NCBI RefSeq assembly: GCF_000419765.1
Contig: NZ_ATTQ01000002.1
Span: 310,001-374,000, forward strand
Source of the DNA: Rhizobium mongolense USDA 1844
GTDB lineage: Bacteria; Pseudomonadota; Alphaproteobacteria; Rhizobiales; Rhizobiaceae
DNA length: 64,000 bases
Direction of reading: 5' to 3'
Part shown: one piece after another, positions 29,182 to 38,950 of the stretch
Position numbering within the stretch: position 1 is the stretch's first letter
Layout: every line of letters begins with the position of its first letter
The notes under the pieces: model-generated
What the model saw: the letters and a program-made list of their open reading frames with translations, nothing else
What the model was told of the DNA's origin: nothing
The model's database searches: none
Program-made: the position numbers and the translations under genes

Positions 29182-31464
29182 ATGCCCGATATCGAAAAGA
29201 AGCCGCAGCCGGTGACGTCCGTTACCGACAATGAAGCGCTCGAGTTTCATGCCATGGGGCGGCCCGGGAAGCTGGAAATCAACCCGACGAAACCGATGGC
29301 GACGCAGCGCGATCTGTCGCTGGCCTATTCGCCGGGCGTCGCGGTGCCGGTAAAGGCGATCGCCGCCGATCCGGGCACTGCCTACGACTACACAACGCGC
29401 GGCAATATGGTTGCCGTCATTTCCAACGGCACAGCCATTTTGGGCCTCGGCAATCTCGGCGCCTTGGCATCCAAGCCGGTGATGGAAGGCAAATCCGTCC
29501 TTTTCAAGCGCTTTGCCGATGTCGATTCCATCGACCTCGAGGTCGATACGGAAAATGTCGACGAGTTCATCAACTGTGTGCGTTTCCTTGGCCCGTCTTT
29601 CGGCGGCATCAATCTGGAGGACATCAAAGCGCCAGACTGCTTCATCATCGAGCAGCGTCTGCGCGAGCTGATGGATATTCCGGTCTTTCACGACGACCAG
29701 CACGGCACGGCGATTATTGCAACGGCCGGCCTCATCAATGCCCTGGAGCTGACGGGACGTGACCTGAAGACGACGAAACTCGTCTGCAACGGCGCAGGAG
29801 CTGCCGCAATCGCCTGTGTCGAGCTCATCAAGTCGATGGGTTTTGCGCCTGAAAACATCACCCTTGTCGACACCAAGGGCGTAATCTATCAGGGCCGCGC
29901 CGAGGGCATGAACCAGTGGAAGTCGGCACACGCGGTAAAGACAAAGGCCCGCACGCTGGCAGATGCGATGAAGGGTGCGGACGTCGTGTTCGGTCTATCG
30001 CAGAAGGGTGCCTTTTCGGAGGAGATGATACGTTCGATGGCCGACCGGCCGATCATCTTTGCGATGGCAAACCCCGATCCGGAAATCACGCCGGAGGAAG
30101 TCGCGCGCATCCGCGATGATGCCATTATGGCGACAGGGCGATCGGACTACCCGAACCAGGTGAATAACGTTCTCGGCTTTCCCTATATCTTCCGCGGCGC
30201 GCTCGACGTGCGGGCAACCACGATCAACGACGCCATGAAGATCGCCGCCGTCAAGGCGCTTGCCAATCTGGCCCGCGAGGATGTACCCGATGACGTCGTT
30301 GCCGCTTATCAGGGCAACCGCCCGCGCTTTGGTGCGCAATATATCATTCCGGTGCCCTTCGATCCGCGCCTCATTTCGGCTATTCCGGCCGCCGTGGCGC
30401 AGGCTGCGATCGAAACTGGCGTTGCCCGCAAGGTGATCACCGACATGGACGGCTATCGCCGCGAGCTGTCGGCAAGACGTGATCCGATCGCTTCGACGCT
30501 TGCGAGCCTCTACGAGCGGGTTCGCCGCCGTCCGAAACGGATGGTTTTTGCCGAGGCTGAAGAAGAGCAGGTCATGCGCGCGGCGATGTCCTACGCCAAC
30601 CAGCAGCTCGGCACGGCAATCCTTCTCGGCCGCGAAGATCTGATCAGGGCGACGGCGGAGCGGGCAGGGATCGACCTCAACCGGCCGGGCCTTGAAATCG
30701 TCAATGCACGCATCTCGACCCGCATTGAGGCTTACACCGACTACCTCTATGCCCGGCTGCAGCGGAAAGGCTATCTGCACCGCGATGCACAGCGCCTGAT
30801 TCACAACGATCGTAATCATTTCGCCGCGACGATGGTGGCGCTTGGCGATGCAGATGGCATGGTGACCGGCATCACGCGCAACTACTCGACGGCGCTGGAG
30901 GACGTGCGGCGCTGCATCGACGAGAAGCCGGGCCACCGTGTCATCGGCGTGTCGCTGGTGATTGTCCGCGGCCGTGCGGTCTTTGTCGCCGATACCGCGG
31001 TTCACGATATGCCTACCGCCGTGGAGCTGGCCGATATCGCCGAAGAAGCGGCAGGCCTTGCGCGGCGCATGGGCTATCAGCCGCGCGTTGCGCTGCTCGC
31101 CTATTCCACCTTCGGTCATCCTTCGGGCGAACGTTCCGAGCGCGTGCGAGAAGCCGTGAAGATCCTCGACAAGCGCCGTGTCGATTTCGAGTATGATGGC
31201 GAAATGGCAGCCGACGTGGCGCTGAACCGAAAGGTGATGGAGCAGTACCCGTTCTGCCGCTTGTCGGCTCCCGCCAACGTGCTGGTCATGCCGGCTTTCC
31301 ACTCCGCTTCGATCTCGACGAAGATGCTGCAGGAACTCGGTGGCTCGACGGTCATCGGCCCGATCCTTGTCGGCCTCGACAAAGCCGTTCAGATCACCTC
31401 GATGGGCGCCAAGGACTCCGACATCGTCAACATGGCGGCGATCGCGGCCTATTCGGCGGGGTAG
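29182..31464 (+). CDS. tme: NADP-type malic enzyme with C-terminal phosphotransacetylase-like domain
   Basis: A 760-residue protein. The N-terminal half is the malic enzyme ([33 protein letters not shown], the nucleotide-binding [20 protein letters not shown]); the C-terminal half (after about residue 430) resembles phosphate acetyltransferase, as in rhizobial Dme and Tme. It converts malate to pyruvate. Its location beside mutS and olsB matches the S. meliloti tme (NADP) gene rather than dme. A GGAGGAAG site precedes the ATG. Read alone, the gene could be called maeB. Confidence 0.92.
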   Translation: MPDIEKKPQPVTSVTDNEALEFHAMGRPGKLEINPTKPMATQRDLSLAYSPGVAVPVKAIAADPGTAYDYTTRGNMVAVISNGTAILGLGNLGALASKPVMEGKSVLFKRFADVDSIDLEVDTENVDEFINCVRFLGPSFGGINLEDIKAPDCFIIEQRLRELMDIPVFHDDQHGTAIIATAGLINALELTGRDLKTTKLVCNGAGAAAIACVELIKSMGFAPENITLVDTKGVIYQGRAEGMNQWKSAHAVKTKARTLADAMKGADVVFGLSQKGAFSEEMIRSMADRPIIFAMANPDPEITPEEVARIRDDAIMATGRSDYPNQVNNVLGFPYIFRGALDVRATTINDAMKIAAVKALANLAREDVPDDVVAAYQGNRPRFGAQYIIPVPFDPRLISAIPAAVAQAAIETGVARKVITDMDGYRRELSARRDPIASTLASLYERVRRRPKRMVFAEAEEEQVMRAAMSYANQQLGTAILLGREDLIRATAERAGIDLNRPGLEIVNARISTRIEAYTDYLYARLQRKGYLHRDAQRLIHNDRNHFAATMVALGDADGMVTGITRNYSTALEDVRRCIDEKPGHRVIGVSLVIVRGRAVFVADTAVHDMPTAVELADIAEEAAGLARRMGYQPRVALLAYSTFGHPSGERSERVREAVKILDKRRVDFEYDGEMAADVALNRKVMEQYPFCRLSAPANVLVMPAFHSASISTKMLQELGGSTVIGPILVGLDKAVQITSMGAKDSDIVNMAAIAAYSAG

Positions 31465-31478
31465 CAGTCAGGCGCGAG

Positions 31479-31625
31479 CCCCTTCATCCGCCTGCCGGCA
31501 CCTTCTCCCCGCCGGGGAGAAGGGACTGGCGGCGCTGCTTGTGCGTCTCTTGAATTTATCTCGCCGAGCGGATGCGGCAATCTTGCCTGCTCGCCGAGAC
31601 GGCCCCGAAGGGTCGGATGAGGCGG
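31479..31625. repeat. RIME-like (Rhizobium intergenic mosaic) element
   Basis: Between convergent tme and olsB lies CCTTCATCCGCCTGCCGGC followed by a perfect inverted repeat CCTTCTCCCC-GCC-GGGGAGAAGG (31501-31523). The right end carries GAAGGGTCGGATGAGG (31607-31622), inverted relative to the left CATCCG. This two-palindrome layout is that of RIME elements in Rhizobium and Agrobacterium. It holds no gene. Confidence 0.75.
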
Positions 31626-31723
31626 CGGCACTGCAGGACATCAGAGATAGCGCGTGCTCGCTACCATCTGCTTCGACCGGACGAGATTACCTGTTTGCGC
31701 CGCCAGTTCGATCTTTTCGAAAA

Positions 31724-32599
31724 TCAGCTCGCGAAGCGGCCGGCGTCAGCGCCGTAGTAATTCAAATAGCGATCCGAAATGCTTGCGATCGGCAGCACGA
31801 TCAGCACGTCCGTCGTGTTGAACGCATGGTCCACCACCGCGGTGGAGCCGACCATGGCGCCGAGGCGAAGGTAGCCCTTGATCAGCGGCGGAAGGGCCAT
31901 CAACGCCTTTTTCGGGTTGACGGCCTCCGGCGGCATCAGATCCATGCTGCGGGCTTGGCCCGGCAGAGCGCCGACCGCCCATTCGCCCTTGGCAAGGACC
32001 GTGTGGTGCAGGAAGGAAAGTGCCAGCGCATGGCTCTCCGGATGCACACCCGGGAAGGAGGCGCAGCCGAACATGGCGCTCATGCCGTGCTTCAACGCAT
32101 AGGCCCAATTGCCCTGCCAGAGAAGTTCGACGGTGCGCTTCGTGCGGTATTCCGGCAGCACGCAGGAGCGGCCGAGCTCCATGAAGCGCTTGTCTGGATG
32201 ACGTGCGAGAAGCTCGCCGATCGCGAATTCGGAAGCCGAGTAAAAACCGCCATTTGCCATCGCCACGTCCTGGCGCAGCAGGCGGTAGGTTCCGACGATC
32301 TGGTCTTCGCTGTCACCTTCGATCGAGCGGTCGAGGACGAGAAGGTGATCGCAGAATGCATCGTAAGCGTCGAAGTCGCGTTCGCGGCGCATGGCCTCTG
32401 GCGGAAGCTGCGCCTGCATTTCCTGAACGAAAACGCGGTAGCGCACATGCTGGGCGGCATCGATCTCGCGAGCAGTGCGGGCAAGGCGGGTCTCCAGGTT
32501 GCCGATGCGGCCCAAGACGTCGCCTTCCTTCGGCGCGACGGCCGCTGCAGGCCGAGAAACCTCCGGCGTTGTGTCGCGATTAAGGATGTCGATGGACAT
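31724..32599 (-). CDS. olsB: L-ornithine N-alpha-acyltransferase OlsB
   Basis: The 291-residue protein belongs to the GNAT-like OlsB family (often called hemolysin-like): AQHVRYRVFVQEM, a RDFDAYDAFCDHLLVLD segment, FMELGRSCVLPEYRTKRT and GMSAMFGCASFPGVHPE. OlsB joins a 3-hydroxyacyl chain to ornithine to form lyso-ornithine lipid, the substrate of OlsA. A GGGAG site precedes the ATG, and a PHO-box candidate lies 49-66 bases upstream, consistent with phosphate-starvation control known for ornithine lipids in S. meliloti. Position next to tme matches S. meliloti. Confidence 0.92.
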   Translation of the reverse strand: MSIDILNRDTTPEVSRPAAAVAPKEGDVLGRIGNLETRLARTAREIDAAQHVRYRVFVQEMQAQLPPEAMRRERDFDAYDAFCDHLLVLDRSIEGDSEDQIVGTYRLLRQDVAMANGGFYSASEFAIGELLARHPDKRFMELGRSCVLPEYRTKRTVELLWQGNWAYALKHGMSAMFGCASFPGVHPESHALALSFLHHTVLAKGEWAVGALPGQARSMDLMPPEAVNPKKALMALPPLIKGYLRLGAMVGSTAVVDHAFNTTDVLIVLPIASISDRYLNYYGADAGRFAS

Positions 32600-32647
32600 G
32601 GTGATTCTCCCGTTGCCGGCTCATGGCGTGTCATAAAACACTTCTGT

Positions 32648-32665
32648 ACGACAGGAAAGTGACAT
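32648..32665 (-). promoter_or_regulatory. Candidate PHO box upstream of olsB
   Basis: Read on the minus strand the site is ATGTCAC-TTTC-CTGTCGT. Against CTGTCAT-N4-CTGTCAT it matches 11 of 14 heptamer positions with the right 4-base spacing. A TATGAC -10-like element follows about 12 bases later, as expected when PhoB replaces the -35. The olsB start is at 32599. Confidence 0.6.
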
Positions 32666-32701
32666 GGACTTTACGGAAAAACGACGCTTATGTCACTCTG
32701 C

Positions 32702-34939
32702 TCAGAGCGCTTCGGCTCGGCGGGCGGAAAGAGCTGCGACGGCATGGACTTCCGTCAGTAGCCGGATTGGGTCGACAGGTTTCAGCATCACGCGGTTTGC
32801 ACCGGCAAGCAGGACCTGGCGGCGCGACTCGTCGCGTTTGTCGGCGGTCAGCACGATGACCGGCACCGGAATGACCTGCAGCCGCCGTTCGTGACCGCGC
32901 AGCCGGCCAATCATTTCAACACCTTCGCCGCCCGGCATCGTGAGATCGCTGATGATGATATCGGGGCGCATGCTGCCTTCGGCAAGTGCGCAATCCAGCA
33001 ACGTCTCGAAGTCTTCGACATGGTGAACCTTATGTCCGCCCTTCTCCAGCACGGCGCGGACAAGCATCGCGTTGATCGGGTCGTCTTCTCCGAGAAGGAT
33101 ATTCATCCCGCCTGGCATATTCGCTTCGGGAATGGCGGCGGTAAAGCCGGGCTGGTTGTCGTTCAGCGCATCGCGCTTTTCCATGCCGCGCATGCGACCG
33201 CGAAGCACGTCGATCAGCGACTGTTCGCGAAGAGGCCGAATAAGCCAGGCATCGAAGAGATCGAGCGGATGGGCGTTACGCTCTTCCGGATTGACGAGAA
33301 GGGTCTTGCGCAGGCCAAGCGCGGCAATGTCGACGCGGTCGGCAAGATGCTCTGTAAACTCCGCGGACATGCGATGATCGACGATGATATCCGTCGGGCG
33401 ATGGTCGATGCCGGCAATGTAGAGAAGCGTCTCCCGGGCTTTTTCGCCGTCGGCCACCAGATGGCAATCGCCGCCGAGAGCGACGATGGTCTCGGCGATT
33501 GCGGCGCGGGCTGCGCCGACCGGCGCAAGAAGCACGACAATATTGCCGGCAAGCAGGGACTTGCGGCTGCCGCGAGCCTCTAGAGGAATGTCTGCAGGAA
33601 AGCGGATCGTGAATTCGCTGCCCTTGCCCTTTTCGCTGGCGACGGTCAGCGATCCGCCGAATTCGCGCATGATGCGGGCGGAGATGGTGAGCCCGAGCCC
33701 GGTGCCGCCGCTCTTTTCCGACATGGTTCCTCCCTGCTCGAATTCGCCGAAGATTCGGGCATGCTCCTCCGCTGTCATCCCTGGGCCGGTGTCCGTCACC
33801 GTTATCATGAGGTCGTTATCGCGCAAGGATACGCGGATGAAGACGCCGCCCACCTGGGTGAACTTCACCGCATTGCCGATGACGTTGAAAAGCACCTGGC
33901 GCAGCCGCGCCGGATCGAAACTCATGAATTCCGGCACGTCGGAAGAGACCGTCGCACCGATCTCGATGCCCTTTTCGTGGGCGCGGTGCGCCAGCATTTC
34001 GACGACGCTTTCCAGCAGCTGGCGCAGCGATTCGGTGCGCGGACGAAGCTGGAAGCGGCCGACTTCGATTGTGGAGAAATCGAGGAGGTCTTCGACGAGT
34101 TGGGCGAGCGCATGGCCTGACTGGCGGATGCCGTCGATATAGTTCTGCTGCTCCTGGGTCATCTGCGCCTGGCTAAGCAGATGAGTCATCCCGAGAATGC
34201 CCGATAGTGGCGTTCGGATTTCATGGCTGACGGTCGCAAGCAAGCGGGATTTCGCCGCACTGTTGTACTCGGCCTTTTGGCGTGCCTCCTCGCGCGCCTG
34301 CGCTGAAAGGCGCTCGGCGGTCACGTCACGGGCGACGCTCTGGACGAGCAGACGTCCATTAGACGGATCGCGGGTGACGATGTCATGCCAGGCGAAGATG
34401 CGCTGGCCTTCCGGTGTCGAGATCTCGACATCGAAGCGATACGGCTCGGCGCCAGGGCGGAAGGCGATGCCGAGTTGTTCGCAAGTCTGTCCCTCCGGCT
34501 TCAGACGGCCCGTCAGGCGGCGAAAAGTGGCATTGGCGCCGATGATCCGCCGGTCAATGGTACGGGTAACGGTTATGTCGCCGAGGGCGTCATGAACATT
34601 GGCGAAAAGTTGACCGGCATCGCTTGCCTGCGGCTGGTTGCCGGTCCGCTGACGCAGCTTCATCAGCAACATAAAACCTGGAAGTGCTACGGCAAGGATT
34701 GCAAGGCAAGCGAAAAATAACCAAGGTCCGCCCGCTTGCCCGAGCGCAAGGAGTGCGATCGCAGCAAAAAGGCCAAGGCCGCCGAGCCAGTAAAAGAGCA
34801 GGGTGCGCAGCGGATGCTTTTGCTTTGGAGCTGCCGGCGCCGGCGGCACAACATCGTCCGCCGGCCGCGGGTCATGCGGCTTGGCGGCCGCGCCGAATGC
34901 GGCGGCGAGACGTTCCTGCAATTGAGCCAGACTGTGCAT
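32702..34939 (-). CDS. Hybrid sensor histidine kinase with two receiver domains, one degenerate
   Basis: A 745-residue protein. Two membrane segments (about residues 46-68 and 72-95) have almost no periplasmic loop. A PAS-like domain (about 110-205) leads to HisKA (phospho-acceptor H239 in SHEIRTPLSGILG), the HATPase_c domain (NVIGNAVKFT, DTGPGM, GGTGLGLTI), a degenerate receiver lacking the acidic pocket, and an intact receiver (LGEDDPINAM, ISDLTMPGGEG). No response regulator gene is adjacent, so it is an orphan kinase that probably signals through a phosphotransferase. The stimulus is unknown; the layout suggests sensing within the membrane or cytosol. Confidence 0.9.
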   Translation of the reverse strand: MHSLAQLQERLAAAFGAAAKPHDPRPADDVVPPAPAAPKQKHPLRTLLFYWLGGLGLFAAIALLALGQAGGPWLFFACLAILAVALPGFMLLMKLRQRTGNQPQASDAGQLFANVHDALGDITVTRTIDRRIIGANATFRRLTGRLKPEGQTCEQLGIAFRPGAEPYRFDVEISTPEGQRIFAWHDIVTRDPSNGRLLVQSVARDVTAERLSAQAREEARQKAEYNSAAKSRLLATVSHEIRTPLSGILGMTHLLSQAQMTQEQQNYIDGIRQSGHALAQLVEDLLDFSTIEVGRFQLRPRTESLRQLLESVVEMLAHRAHEKGIEIGATVSSDVPEFMSFDPARLRQVLFNVIGNAVKFTQVGGVFIRVSLRDNDLMITVTDTGPGMTAEEHARIFGEFEQGGTMSEKSGGTGLGLTISARIMREFGGSLTVASEKGKGSEFTIRFPADIPLEARGSRKSLLAGNIVVLLAPVGAARAAIAETIVALGGDCHLVADGEKARETLLYIAGIDHRPTDIIVDHRMSAEFTEHLADRVDIAALGLRKTLLVNPEERNAHPLDLFDAWLIRPLREQSLIDVLRGRMRGMEKRDALNDNQPGFTAAIPEANMPGGMNILLGEDDPINAMLVRAVLEKGGHKVHHVEDFETLLDCALAEGSMRPDIIISDLTMPGGEGVEMIGRLRGHERRLQVIPVPVIVLTADKRDESRRQVLLAGANRVMLKPVDPIRLLTEVHAVAALSARRAEAL

Positions 34940-34994
34940 AATTTCTGGCTAACATATGCGCCGTTCCGAATGCCTTCAGGAAAAGCGTAAGATT

Positions 34995-35498
34995 TTAGCT
35001 TTCCGTCTTTTTCGGCTGCAAAAGCTCGTCGAGAATGACGCAACCGGCGCCCACCGTGATGAAGCTGTCGGCGAGATTGAAGACGGCGAAGGACCAGCTT
35101 TCGGTGTGGAAGAGAATGTAGTCGATGACGTGGCCGTAGAGGAAACGGTCGATCAGATTGCCGAGCGCACCGGCAATGATCAGCGCAAATCCGCTATGCG
35201 CAATCCAGCGGTCCTTCGAGGTGCGATGCCAGAGCCAGATGACGAAGGCCACGATGATGATCCGCATGCCGACGATGAACCAACCGTCCATGCCCGACAG
35301 CATCGAAAAGGCGACGCCGAGATTGTAAGTGCGGTAGAGCGCCAGCATCGGGATCATCGGCACGGCTTCCTGCAATGGCAGATAGCGATCGACTGCGATC
35401 TTGACGATCTGGTCGATAAGGACCGCGACGAGAATGAAGATCAGGATCGGCAGCGGGCGCGACAGGAGCGCCGGACGGTTAAGCGTCTTTTCGGTCAT
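34995..35498 (-). CDS. lspA: Lipoprotein signal peptidase II
   Basis: 167 residues with four membrane segments and the LspA aspartates in [15 protein letters not shown] and [18 protein letters not shown] also matches. It removes signal peptides from prolipoproteins before Lnt (also encoded in this window) completes acylation. It overlaps the upstream TrmH-family gene by four bases. Confidence 0.96.
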   Translation of the reverse strand: MTEKTLNRPALLSRPLPILIFILVAVLIDQIVKIAVDRYLPLQEAVPMIPMLALYRTYNLGVAFSMLSGMDGWFIVGMRIIIVAFVIWLWHRTSKDRWIAHSGFALIIAGALGNLIDRFLYGHVIDYILFHTESWSFAVFNLADSFITVGAGCVILDELLQPKKTES

Positions 35499-36355
35499 TT
35501 GCCCTCGGAAAGCGAAAGGAGATGGCGCCGCGCTTCGAAAAGCATCACGGCGCTTGCAACGGCGAGATTGAGGGAGTCCGCACGACCCTGCTGCGGGATG
35601 CGTGCAAGTGCGTCGGCTTCCTTAGCCAACTGGTCCGGCAGGCCGGACTGCTCGTTGCCCATGAGGAGAACGACCGGCCTCTTCTTGTAATCGATCGTGC
35701 GGTAATCGACCGAACCTGCAAGGTGCGTGGCGACGACGGCCACGCCGGCGGATTTCTTCCAGCCGATGAATTCCTCTGGCGTCGCCTTCGCGATGGGCAC
35801 GGCGAAGACGGAGCCCATCGTGGCGCGCACCGTTTCAAGGGAGAAGGGGTCGGTCGTTTCCCCGACGAGGATGACGCCGGAGGCGCCTGCGGCATCCACC
35901 GTGCGGATGATTGTGCCGAGATTGCCGGGATCGCGTACACGATCGAGCGCGATCCAGGTGTCCCCGTCCTTCGGACGGATGTCCTTCAGCGGCTTCCAGC
36001 GGCTCTCGAAAATGCCGACCACCATCTGCGGATTGTCACGCCGCGTGATCGAGGAAATGATCTTCTCGCTGACTTCGAGGACGAGGCCACCGGAGGCTAC
36101 GGTTTTCGCCGCCATCTGCTCGACCAGCGGCTTGCCCTTGGCCGCCTTGGCATAGACCAGCGTGCGGATCGCCCAGCCGAGCTCGATCGCGTCGATGACC
36201 AGCTTCAGGCCCTCGGCCATGAAGGTACCGCTCTCCTCGCGCGACTTCTTGTTGGTCAGCGCCTTGATGTCCTTGATGATCGGATTGGCGAGCGAGGTCA
36301 CCTCTTTCACATGTCCGACCTTGTGGGGGCCATGGCCCCGATGTTCATGGCTCAT
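35495..36355 (-). CDS. TrmH/SpoU-family RNA 2'-O-methyltransferase
   Basis: 286 residues: a short N-terminal substrate-binding domain ([20 protein letters not shown]) and the SPOUT knot with motifs [28 protein letters not shown] and [18 protein letters not shown]. These enzymes methylate ribose 2'-OH in rRNA or tRNA; the target (for example 23S G2251 as for RlmB) cannot be read. It overlaps both neighbours by four bases, forming a methyltransferase-methyltransferase-lspA operon. Confidence 0.9.
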   Translation of the reverse strand: MSHEHRGHGPHKVGHVKEVTSLANPIIKDIKALTNKKSREESGTFMAEGLKLVIDAIELGWAIRTLVYAKAAKGKPLVEQMAAKTVASGGLVLEVSEKIISSITRRDNPQMVVGIFESRWKPLKDIRPKDGDTWIALDRVRDPGNLGTIIRTVDAAGASGVILVGETTDPFSLETVRATMGSVFAVPIAKATPEEFIGWKKSAGVAVVATHLAGSVDYRTIDYKKRPVVLLMGNEQSGLPDQLAKEADALARIPQQGRADSLNLAVASAVMLFEARRHLLSLSEGK

Positions 36356-37449
36356 TTCGGCACCCAGCGGGAGAAGAGGGAGGTCGATAGCGCGCGGCCC
36401 CGCGTCTTGCCGTCAAGGCCCGCCTCGCGGATCACGAGCTCGCCGGATTCGACCGCGCCGCCTGCGCCGCGCATCGTCTCGCGCATCAATTCGTGGATCG
36501 AATAGAAGCTGGCACGGATCGAATAGGCGGTCAGCACCAGGCCAAGCGCCTGAGGCGACAGGATCTCGCGGCAGACATCGAGCATCAATGGCAGGTGTTC
36601 GAAGAGATGCCAGACTTCGCCGTTCGGGCCACGGCCGAATTTCGGCGGATCGGTAAGGATGATGTCATAGGTATTGCCGCGGCGCTCCTCACGGAGGATG
36701 AACTTCATCGCGTCTTCGCAGATCCAGCGGATCGGCAGTTTCTCCAAGCGGCCGAGCGCCTGATTTTCACGGGCCCAACCGATTGCCTTCTTGGAGGCGT
36801 CGACATGGGTGACTTCCGCACCGGCCGCCGCCGCGACCAACGACGCGACGCCTGTATACCCGAAAAGATTGAGGACTTTCAGCGGTCGGCCGGCGGCCTC
36901 GACCTGCTCTTTCATCCAGCTCCAGTGGACGATCTGTTCCGGAAACACGCCGACATGGCGGAAGGAGGTAAAGCGCCCATAAAAATCGACGCCGAGAAGA
37001 TGCAGCGGCCAGGTCTCGCCGAGCGCCTCCTTCGGAAAGCGCCAGCGGCCGGTGCCTTCCTCGTCCGTATCGCCGGTAAAGATCGCATCGACCTTTTCCC
37101 AGACATGCGATGCCAGCGACGGCTGCCAGAGCGCCTGACCCTCGGGGCGGACGATGCGATAGGGGCCATATTGCTCGAGCTTCAGGCCGGTGCCGCTGTC
37201 GATGAGGTGAAAGTCGCCTGCGCCGAGGGATTCCAGAATGACAGGAACGCGCTCGTGAGGACGGTTGCCCGTGCGGTCCTTTAGCGGCCGCTCGCTTGCA
37301 GCGGGCGAAGCCGCCTCTCGCACGGTCTCCCGCGTGGCCACAGGTTTGACCGCTTTTGGCGGGTGGCTCGAGCGTGCGTCATTGCGGCGATTGCCGGGGG
37401 AGCCGGCAGGTTGCGCCTTATGGCCCGGCCGGCGCTCTTTCTGTCTCAA
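36352..37449 (-). CDS. Class I SAM-dependent rRNA methyltransferase (RlmI/RlmK-like)
   Basis: 365 residues. A basic, low-complexity N-terminal stretch of about 60 residues precedes a Rossmann methyltransferase: SAM motif VLNLFGYTGVASLVAAAAGA, VTHVDASKKAIGWARENQ, and catalytic-loop motif ILTDPPKFGRG. The pattern fits m5C-type RlmI/YccW relatives, but the typical PUA domain is not evident. The start could lie further in, since the N-terminal tail looks unstructured. First gene of the operon with the TrmH-family gene and lspA. Confidence 0.82.
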   Translation of the reverse strand: MRQKERRPGHKAQPAGSPGNRRNDARSSHPPKAVKPVATRETVREAASPAASERPLKDRTGNRPHERVPVILESLGAGDFHLIDSGTGLKLEQYGPYRIVRPEGQALWQPSLASHVWEKVDAIFTGDTDEEGTGRWRFPKEALGETWPLHLLGVDFYGRFTSFRHVGVFPEQIVHWSWMKEQVEAAGRPLKVLNLFGYTGVASLVAAAAGAEVTHVDASKKAIGWARENQALGRLEKLPIRWICEDAMKFILREERRGNTYDIILTDPPKFGRGPNGEVWHLFEHLPLMLDVCREILSPQALGLVLTAYSIRASFYSIHELMRETMRGAGGAVESGELVIREAGLDGKTRGRALSTSLFSRWVPK

Positions 37450-37565
37450 CGTGATTTCCGCGTCTCAAGTTTGATAGAGCTCGTGCAAATAGCATCCCCA
37501 GTCACCTTGGCAAAGTGCTTTCCCGCTGTGATAAGTTTAGAGAATTGAAACGGGAGGATTTCGAT

Positions 37566-38018
37566 ATGGACATGACCGGCGAGGAACGTATCAACGCGTC
37601 GCGCGATGCGGTGTGGGTAGCCTTGAACGATCCAGAAGTCTTGAAGCGATGCATCCCCGGCTGTCAAAGCCTCGAGATGAGATCGCCAACCGAGCTTACG
37701 GCGGTCGTCAAGGTCAAGATCGGACCGGTCTCGGCCACCTTCAACGGTGAGGTGACTCTGACAAATGTCAACGCGCCGGAGAGCTACACGATTTCGGGTG
37801 AGGGCAAGGGCGGAGTTGCAGGCTTTGCCAAGGGCGGGGCCGACGTCACCTTGAGGGCGGAAGGTGCAGAGACAGTGCTGCAATATGCGGCAAAGGCACA
37901 GGTCGGCGGCAAGCTTGCCCAGCTTGGAGCGCGGCTGGTGAATTCGACATCGCAAAAGCTTGCGCAGCAATTCTTTGCAGATTTCAATGCTGTCGTCAGC
38001 GAAAAGGCCGCGCAATAG
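37566..38018 (+). CDS. CoxG-like SRPBCC family protein
   Basis: The ATG at 37566 follows GGAGG with eight-base spacing; 150 residues. CoxG/DUF1857-type motifs include ASRDAVWVALNDPEVLKRCI at the N-terminus, the GPVSATFNGEVTL strand and the ATTLRY-like YAAKAQVGGKLAQLGARLV segment. In CO-oxidising bacteria CoxG anchors CO dehydrogenase to the membrane, but no cox genes are near, so the name reflects fold only. A lipid-binding role is possible. Confidence 0.82.
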   Translation: MDMTGEERINASRDAVWVALNDPEVLKRCIPGCQSLEMRSPTELTAVVKVKIGPVSATFNGEVTLTNVNAPESYTISGEGKGGVAGFAKGGADVTLRAEGAETVLQYAAKAQVGGKLAQLGARLVNSTSQKLAQQFFADFNAVVSEKAAQ

Positions 38019-38064
38019 GGGCTGTTGGCTTGGCACAGTCTTCAGCCTCTTCTAAATCGCATCC

Positions 38065-38499
38065 ATGAATTACACAGTCAGAAATTCCCGCCCTTCCGAC
38101 AATGGGCAGCTCGGCGACATCTATCTTAACGAGCGCAGACAGACCTTCACCTGGGTCGATCCCGGCAAGTTTAGCCATGAGGATTTTCTCGCCCATTCGC
38201 AGGGTGAAATTGTCTGGGTTGCCGAAGCACCTGATGGCGAGATTGCCGGCTTCATGACGCTGTGGGCCGCGGATGATTTCATCCACATGCTTTACATCCG
38301 CAAGGAATGGCAGGGCAGGGGCGTCGGTACCGCGCTGCTGACGGCGCTGCCGGAGTGGCCGCGCCGCAAATACCGGTTGAAGTGCCTGATCAACAACAGA
38401 AACGCCAAGACATTCTATGCCGGCCGCGGTTTCGTGGTCACCGGTAGCGGCACGTCGGCTGAAGGCGACTACGAGGAACTGAGCTTTATTCCTGGCTGA
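38065..38499 (+). CDS. GNAT family N-acetyltransferase
   Basis: 144 residues with the GNAT acetyl-CoA loop MLYIRKEWQGRGVGTALL and a following LKCLINNRNAKTFYAGRGF. Substrate unknown. It follows the CoxG-like gene after 46 bases on the same strand, possibly one transcript, and converges on the lapA-like gene, only seven bases away. Confidence 0.88.
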   Translation: MNYTVRNSRPSDNGQLGDIYLNERRQTFTWVDPGKFSHEDFLAHSQGEIVWVAEAPDGEIAGFMTLWAADDFIHMLYIRKEWQGRGVGTALLTALPEWPRRKYRLKCLINNRNAKTFYAGRGFVVTGSGTSAEGDYEELSFIPG

Positions 38500-38506
38500 C
38501 GGTCGA

Positions 38507-38839
38507 TCAGCGGGAGGGCAGTTGACCGGCGATCTCTTCGGCGCGGGTCTTATGCCGGTCCGCCTCGCTGTGCCAGCGAACGGCCTCCTTCGCCTCGATT
38601 CTTGCGCGCTTGCGGTGTTTGCCCTGCGTGAGCCATGTGGCGGCCGATCCGATCAGCATGCCGATAATCAGCGCGATGAAGATGAAAACGAAGAACGGCG
38701 CAGAAAGCGCGAGAACCTGATCTTCGGGCCGGAAGGGGTTGAATGCCAGCGTCACGGCCTGCCGGTTGGCAACGCAGAAGGTGATGAGAATGATGCCGAG
38801 CGGCAACAAAATCAAAAGGTTGATGATCTTCTTCGCCAT
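38507..38839 (-). CDS. LapA-domain (DUF1049) membrane protein
   Basis: 110 residues. Two membrane segments (about 6-25 and 46-68) flank the short VTLAFNPFRP loop, followed by a basic coiled-coil tail (KHRKRARIEAKEAVRWHSEA). This is the LapA/YciS layout; in E. coli LapA with LapB regulates LPS synthesis. No lapB is visible here. It sits downstream of ihfB, as commonly seen. Confidence 0.85.
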   Translation of the reverse strand: MAKKIINLLILLPLGIILITFCVANRQAVTLAFNPFRPEDQVLALSAPFFVFIFIALIIGMLIGSAATWLTQGKHRKRARIEAKEAVRWHSEADRHKTRAEEIAGQLPSR

Positions 38840-38950
38840 CCGTGGCCTCCGCGCGTGGTTGCGCCGCTTCGATACGGCGCATGACTGCTCAGCAGAATAG
38901 AAAGGTGCGCGCGAGGTTCAAGCGCGATTTCGACGCAGTCTGGATGAAGC

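Noticed and set aside
29071-29931. Apparent upstream extension of mutS giving an 1195-residue product
   Set aside because: The extension is antisense to the strongly conserved malic enzyme and has no MutS similarity; the conserved N-terminus is explained by the GTG at 29070.
29995-31302. 435-codon open frame opposite tme
   Set aside because: Shadow of the malic enzyme gene; no start signal or family motif.
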